Both the position numbers and the translations under genes were made by a program. This document shows, piece by piece, positions 57,917-64,000 of a stretch of 64,000 bases of DNA (position 1 is its first letter; each line of letters starts with the position of its first letter). The stretch covers positions 58,441,461 through 58,505,460 of the forward strand of contig OY720348.1 of NCBI GenBank assembly GCA_963082975.1. The letters are read 5' to 3'. Under the pieces are notes generated by a model that saw only the letters and a list, made by a program, of their open reading frames with translations, was not told the origin of the DNA and searched no databases. Source of the stretch: Labia minor (taxonomy: Eukaryota > Arthropoda > Insecta > Dermaptera > Spongiphoridae).

Positions 57917-58547
57917 ATAAGTTGACCTGTGGCCAGGTCCGAACCGACCGACGGTTTGAAAAATTAATTTCCAGCTACAGAAACAATTTCAAATAATTTT
58001 AATATATCTATTAATGTAATAAAAAACGGATATGAATATAACATAAATATTTTTAATTTAATTTTATTTATAATATATATGTAAGACCAGGCTGTGACGT
58101 CATGAATGGCTGGATGACGTCATATAATTTTAAATCAAGAAAAAACTAATAAATATGATCTTTCTCGAAGATAAAACCAATACAAAGTGCATGATTCGTG
58201 GCGATATGTATAAAATCTCATGTGAAATTTGGTGCGAAAATAACCCTTCCCTTCTTATCGTCGATCGCTAATACTACCACTTCCGGTTTGCGGATTTGCA
58301 CCAAAAGTTGATCAATTCATCCCACTGATGCATTAAGTTAATATACCAAATTTCATCAAAGTCCGTTCAGCCGTTCAGGCTGTACACATCTATACGGACG
58401 GACAGACGGACGGACGGACGCACAGACATCATGCTAAAAATACTTTTTTCTGTTTAGAAAATGCATGATTCGTGGAGATATGTAAAAATCTCCACGTGTG
58501 AAATTTGGTGTGAAAACAATACCTCCCTTACTATCGTCGGTCGGTAA
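57917..58547 (-). mobile_element. R2 HINE-like repeat (copy B)
   Basis: Counterpart of 19,593-20,217; the GGAC run is one unit longer and has one changed unit. Confidence 0.65.
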
Positions 58548-58672
58548 AAACGAATAAGTTCAATTTAGTTTCTGATATTACAATACTATTTTATTTTATG
58601 GGACACCAAAATATTGGTTTGAACAGAAACATCATTTTGGCACGATACCCAAAATGTAATTGCGACCAGTAG

Positions 58673-60536
58673 TTTAGACCAGTGCTGAGCAACCAGTGTG
58701 CCTTAAAGGTGATACAGGTGTGCCGCCGCGATCAAATGAAACTTTTAGAAATACGCATAATTTTATATGTAAGTTTAGAATTAATTTCTATTAGTGTAAT
58801 TTTATTTGACTAATCAAACTCTTTTTTTTTTTTTTTATTAGAATTATAATATTTTATTCCTTTCCTCACTCACACTTAACTATAATAATATATATTATAG
58901 AATGTAAATGACTTGCTTTATCATAATTTTTCCAAAATGTAACATTTTTATACTTTTTCAAATTCAATTTCTTTCCTCAAATATTAAAATATATGTTTCA
59001 ATTAAAATGATTAATTAATATAAAAATAATTTTATGAGATAATAAGAAAGAAATAGAATTATTTTTTTAGATAACAATAAATTGAAAATAATATTGATAA
59101 AAAAATATTTCTTAGTAAAATAAATTTATCTATTTCTATTTATTTCTATATTTATTTTTATAACGGTACTTTATATTTAATATTAATAGTTTAGTATGCG
59201 ATGGTGATCAGTGACCCCAACACCGATTGACGCCACAACTGAAAGGTAATTATAAATACAAGCCCTTGTCACCTTTATAACACCTTTTTTTGAATTAACT
59301 AACGTGCCACAAAATTGTCATGATTGATTTGTTTTCTCCACCACATGTAACTCTTTTAGCATTAATATAAAATCGAATATTTTTGTATAACTAAAAGTGA
59401 ATAAATTTCAAACTTTATACTAAGAAAATAAAAAGATTATTAACAGATGTGGAATTTATTTTTGGTAAAAATAGATCTTTCCTAAAAATTGTCTATTATT
59501 TTTTTTTATTTATTTATTTTATTTTTAATTGTATGAAATTGATTTTAGTGTGTAGTGCTGTGGATTCATTATCTAATTTCTAATATTTAACTGAATTTTA
59601 GGCAAATTCTCATTTCGATATTTAAAAAAAAATGGTTCTTGTTTTATTATTCTAATAACTTTCTTTCTATCTCAGATGATATTCAAAAATTTCAGAAATT
59701 CTTAAGATATCATCAATATAATTTCCACCAAATTCTTGGAAATGATTTAAATAAATTATGTTTGTTAATACACTTTGGAGAGAATACTGTTGGTGAAATA
59801 TCAAAATGAAATCTTTCTCCCTTACAGATAATGACCAAAAAGTAAAATTTATATAGATATCGTGAACCACTTGCAATTTCTAGTTTTAACAATGCTGTGC
59901 TAAAATCTAGGAAGATTGCGATTCCAACCGTCTCTATGGGCAAAGTAAAACTTTGTTAAGCTTGATATAAATTTTAAAAAAATATTTTTTTTTTTTATAA
60001 ATATTGATAAAATTTAAAGCATATATTAAAATAAGAGCATATAAGAATATTCTGGCAATATTTTATTGTAATCGGCTCAACCAATTTTGAGTTTATAAGT
60101 TCACAATTTTCTGAGCAAAGAGACTGATAGAATGATGAAAAGTCAAATTTGGATTCTCCAGTTCATGAAAAGTGAAGATTTGCAAAAAATTTCATATCCT
60201 AAACAAATCGATTTGTACGGTAACAACACTCAATGATATTAACAAAAGTCCAAATATCAAACTGCATACACTGTATTTATCATGTTTTTATATTCCGAGG
60301 GCATTCAAACGACATTTCAGTAATAAAATGTAAAATTTGCCGGTTTCGTCTATTTAGATAAATAAATATTTAGTAGTACTAAATTTCATAAATTAAAATT
60401 TTAAAGTGTATTGTTCAATTTTAACTCATTTCTATTGAAGAAAGTTAAAATTATTCAAAAAATAATCTTGTCTTTGTGCGTGCCATCAAAATTTTCAAGT
60501 GCTAATTATGGCACGCGTGCCATAGGTTCACCATCA
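58673..60536. mobile_element. Probable hAT-like element (copy B)
   Basis: Counterpart of 20,343-22,197; very similar, including the unidentified coding-like stretch at 59,670-59,950. Confidence 0.4.
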
Positions 60537-60544
60537 GGGAAGTA

Positions 60545-60790
60545 GTAGTGTAGGATGATCTATAATGTTGGGGTGCAGGGGGAAAAATTTTGACAAAATA
60601 AATTATTTATTAATACATAAAGTTTATACTATACTTATACGTAATTTAAAAATGCTATTTTACTTTTATGTTCTCAGTTACAAAACTATTCACTTTTAAA
60701 TTTATTTTTTGCACTATAATTGGGGGGGGGGGGGAGGGAGTGCTCGTGCCCCCACCCCGGCCCGACGCCACTTGATATACATATATTATT
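60545..60790 (+). mobile_element. R3 element, left end altered (copy B)
   Basis: Counterpart of 22,205-22,450; here the left end reads GTAGTGTAGGATG. Confidence 0.5.
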
Positions 60791-61734
60791 TTTTCTTATA
60801 TTTTTATATTATAAGACAAGTTTTAGATTCATATATAAATAAAAGCAAATATTTAAATTTCCTTTATTTATAAATTATTAATTTGTATTATTATGTTGCT
60901 AACTTTATAAATATTTTTTTTTTTGGTTTTTTTTATTGCCAAGAAAGTCAAAAGCGTTTTTAAAAATCAAATAATTAATATTTATTTTATTCTAAATAAT
61001 ATTAATAATAATAATAATAATAATATTAGGAATATGAATAATATTAACCAAAGCAACTTTGCAACATTGTAATGTCATCATTAACATTTATTTCCAACCC
61101 TCTTTCTTTCTATTATAAGAGAATATCGTGTTTTTTAGTTTAAAACTAACACCTTTAATTAGTTTTTTTTTTTATTATTTTTTGTTAATATCATAGCTAA
61201 ATAATGTAGCTGTAATTCTATAAATGATATTAGAGCGCTATCTGGCGAATCTTAAAGTAAATTGATTGTTAATAATTTGTATTTCTATTTTCAATATATT
61301 ATTCAATTTTTTCTATTCCATATTTTTCAAAATTATTTATTTATTTTTAATTGTCAATTTTAATTTATAAATGATTTATTTAATAATTTGCTTCTTGTTG
61401 AACACGAATTTCTTTATATTTTAGTCTGTAAGATGAAAATAATTTTCTTGTAGTGTATGAACAATTTGTAAAAAAAAATCAGAAATCATTTTTCTTGCAA
61501 ATTATTATTAGTTATTGTATTGAATTTGCAAGGGCAGAACTAAGCCTAATATATTTTTAAAATTTTTAATTAATTTTGAAAATCCTTTAAAAATATTGTT
61601 GACGATGATTTGAAATTATCAAAGTTAAAAATTAATTTTATTTTCTATTTTCAATATTTTAATCAATTTTTTCTATTCCACATCTTTCAAAATATATTTA
61701 TTTATTTTTAATTGTCAATTTTCATTTATAAATG
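60791..61734 (+). other. Upstream flank of N3 (copy B)
   Basis: Counterpart of 22,451-23,390. It retains GTAATGTCATCATTAAC at 61,070-61,086, which is missing in copy A. No gene. Confidence 0.5.
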
Positions 61735-61811
61735 AAACTAGAGCGCTATCTGGCCAATTAATTATTAATTAATTGAATTCTGAAATTAATTAACATGCGT
61801 ACAATCTTAAA
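61735..61811 (+). promoter_or_regulatory. Shared upstream block of N3 (copy B)
   Basis: Same block as 23,391-23,470. Confidence 0.5.
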
Positions 61812-62016
61812 GAAATTATTAATAATTGAGATCTTATTGTTAACAAATTCATTGCTAATTCCTTCTCAGAGAAAGAATCATTTTCCTATATAACATTTCT
61901 TCTCCTCTTTGCGATTTATTATATGAAATAAATTCTGTTTAATTCGATTGCAATTCTTTTTTGAATTGAATTCAACTGATTGAATTAAAGTTGAGTCTCG
62001 TCTTCAATTTTATAAA

Positions 62017-62413
62017 ATGATCAATTTACCAGAACTTATCTTGAAATATGAAAACGGCGCAAATGATTTCATATTATATTTCCAAAATAATGAAGAATTA
62101 TTTGATGGTGTGTAAATCTTGTTCCACTCCTATTTGTAACCTTTCCCATCCATTTATACTCCCTCTTTTTTTAGCTGTTTGTAAGATGTATGTTGAAGAA
62201 GTAACTTCCAGACATCCAGAGACGCATACCGTTTTAATCACCTACGACATTTTGAAGGAATGGATATGGCAACTCCCCAAATTCCTGATTTATGTCAAAG
62301 TGAACAACAAATATGATTGTTCATTAGAAGATCAGGAAGATTTGATTCAAAATTGCTTAATGGCAGGGTTTAATAAAGTGCAATCCTTCCTGGATGAGTC
62401 AGGTAGTCAATAA
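62017..62413 (+). CDS. N3 duplicate (109 aa)
   Basis: Exons 62017-62107 and 62175-62413; donor GTGTGT as in copy A. One replacement (KMYIEEV to KMYVEEV) and one silent change against 23,674-24,070. C-terminus SFLDESGSQ. Confidence 0.82.
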
Positions 62414-62785
62414 TGACTCCCACTCATTCCTAAATATCCTGTTATTTCATATGAATTTTTTGCAATATACTCTTTTCCATTTTGTATAGTTGGTTTTTTC
62501 TCTCTCATTCAATGCTTGTATTTCTACATATAAAAATTTAATTAAATTTTTTTTTTAATGATTTCGGTATAAAATATTATTTAAGAATTTATTTAATGTG
62601 CCTCATATTTCAGTATAATTTTTTAAACATCACTAATTAATTCATAAAATTTAATTAATACAATTATTAAAATAATTTATTGTAAACTTCATCAAATTAA
62701 AAAAATATAATAAATTTAATATTATTTATCATTTATATATATTCAATATTTATATTGCATATGAATTATTATCATTTAAAATAAT

Positions 62786-63160
62786 ATAAGCTGGAGTGTC
62801 TCCACTCGACTATCTCGAAATTTTAATTAGATTAAATGACATATATATTTAAATAAAATTTAATTAATTAAATTATAAATTAAAATTAATAATGGCATCA
62901 AGTCACGTGAGGGCGCGTGATTTGCAGTGTTAAAAAATTAATTCCGGTACTACGAAAACTACGAATTTTGAATAATGCAAGTATACCAAATTATTATTCA
63001 AGCTCAAACTTTAATCTTGTCTACATACACACACACATACATACATACATACATACATATACACTCACACATACATACATACATACATACATATACACAC
63101 ACACAGACATTTCTCTCAACCTTAGTGAAAATGACTCATGGACCTTCAAAACAGGTATAA
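62786..63160 (-). mobile_element. R1 HINE-like repeat, truncated variant (copy B)
   Basis: Counterpart of 24,465-24,809, with the (CATA)n/(CA)n microsatellite expanded by about 30 bp (63,020-63,105). Confidence 0.55.
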
Positions 63161-63763
63161 TTAGCTGGAGTGTCTCCACTCGAAAATCTCGCAATTTGAA
63201 TTGGATTAAATAACATAATATATTATATTTAAATTAAATTTAATTAATTATAAATAATAAATAATAAATATTAAACCAGCGCATGTTTGGCTTTTTATTG
63301 ATGGCACCATGGCAGGTGTTGGCGCGTGAGATTTGCAGTGTTAAAAAATTATATAATTCTGGTACCTTCAGCAATTCAATCAAGCTGAAATTCTATATAT
63401 AGCAGTTTTATACTATTATTAATCATGTGAAAAATTATCAAACATATATCTTTATTTTTACGGTCACTTTAGAGGAAAAAAAATCAAAACGTTGTAGGTA
63501 ATGACCCACTTCCGGTTGAGCTACATTTCTCAAAAGTTGATAGAAAACTATGAATTTTGAATAATGTCCATGTACCAAATTTCATCATTCTAGCTCAAAC
63601 CGTTTTTGCGTAATCTTGTCTACATACACACACACACACACACACACAGACATTTTTCTCAACCTTAGTGAAAATGATTCAGGAACCTTCAAAACGTATA
63701 AAAACATCAAAATCTCAACATCGAAAATTTTCATGATCGCAATACTATCTCTGGCTAGATAGT
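63161..63763 (-). mobile_element. R1 HINE-like repeat, full (copy B)
   Basis: Counterpart of 24,810-25,413; (AC)n at 63,624-63,647. Confidence 0.6.
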
Positions 63764-63778
63764 AAAAACATCAAAATA

Positions 63779-64000
63779 GTGACTGGACAACTACGCAATG
63801 CTTTTTTGTTGGTAAAAATCACATGGGTTGATTTGCTGCCATACGGCATTTAAAAAGCCACTTTTAAATCATATTTATAATCCTTTGAAGTTCGGGTTAG
63901 AATAATCATTGTTTTTTATGTGGAATTTCTTGGATTTGAATTTCATTAGATTGGACTTCTAGAGTACCTTAAACATTCGAAACTTCGACAAGACTCATTT
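63779..64000 (-). pseudogene. Jockey-like and piggyBac-like relics (copy B), cut by the window end
   Basis: Counterpart of 25,436-25,650. Homology with copy A is still unbroken at base 64,000, so copy B continues. Confidence 0.5.

Larger units (their letters stand above)
46258..64000 (+). repeat. Copy B, second segment of the duplication
   Basis: Matches 12,840-25,650. The shift grows from 33,409 to 38,350 because of the Helitron, the R2 cluster and small indels. Divergence from copy A is visibly higher than in the first segment. Confidence 0.9.

Noticed and set aside
1-64000. tRNA genes, rRNA, SINEs with A/B boxes, CRISPR arrays, bacterial operons
   Set aside because: Looked for and not seen on either strand. 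The two-exon genes, arthropod transposons and short introns show nuclear animal DNA.

Overview
This is nuclear DNA from an animal, almost certainly an arthropod. It is strongly A+T rich. It has short GT-AG introns and no bacterial gene structure. Its transposon set is typical of insects and relatives: jockey-like LINEs, mariner, piggyBac, hAT, Helitron and Helentron-related repeats, and one Ty3/gypsy-like LTR fossil. The species cannot be told from the sequence.

The only host genes seen are 14 copies of one family of very small two-exon genes coding for 106-114 aa. Each has an exon 1 of 88-91 bp, a phase-1 intron of 67-69 bp and an exon 2 of about 230-254 bp. There are two subfamilies. K proteins start MIK(D/N)PE and carry MYVD(E/D)VKS; N proteins start MIN(L/F)xEL and carry (K)YVE(D/E)xTSRHPE. 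None has a signal peptide or membrane segment. Length, predicted strand/helix order and an invariant Pro before a (F/I)xxVKxN strand suggest a thioredoxin-like fold without a CxxC site. That is inference; the family is not recognised by name.

The genes lie in a seven-gene unit: K1(-), K2(-, frameshifted), N1(-), K3(-), N2(+), K4(+), N3(+). The unit is present twice. Copy A runs from base 1 to at least 25,650. Copy B runs from about 30,972 to the window end. Bases 1-12,240 match 30,972-43,213 almost perfectly at a shift of 30,971-30,973. The rest (12,400-25,650 against 44,200-64,000) is clearly more diverged and differs by several insertions. At 26,212-30,416, between the end of the visible copy A homology and copy B, lies the LTR-element fossil.

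Differences between the copies date the mobile elements. Copy B alone carries a 3.9 kb Helitron (50,247-54,159), with the empty A/T target preserved in copy A. Inside it sits a hAT element with a perfect 8-bp target duplication. Copy B also carries an inverted, one-end-truncated copy of that hAT, flanked by a 199-bp duplication of local sequence, and a fold-back cluster of a GTCY-microsatellite repeat. Copy A alone carries a LINE with a twin-priming inversion and an 833-bp deletion. Two repeat families (called R1 and R2 here) have the layout of Helentron-associated elements: subterminal inverted repeats, a central microsatellite and a terminal hairpin.

No tRNA, rRNA, CRISPR array or long host gene was found. 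The rest is A+T-rich flank shared between the gene copies, plus old repeat debris.
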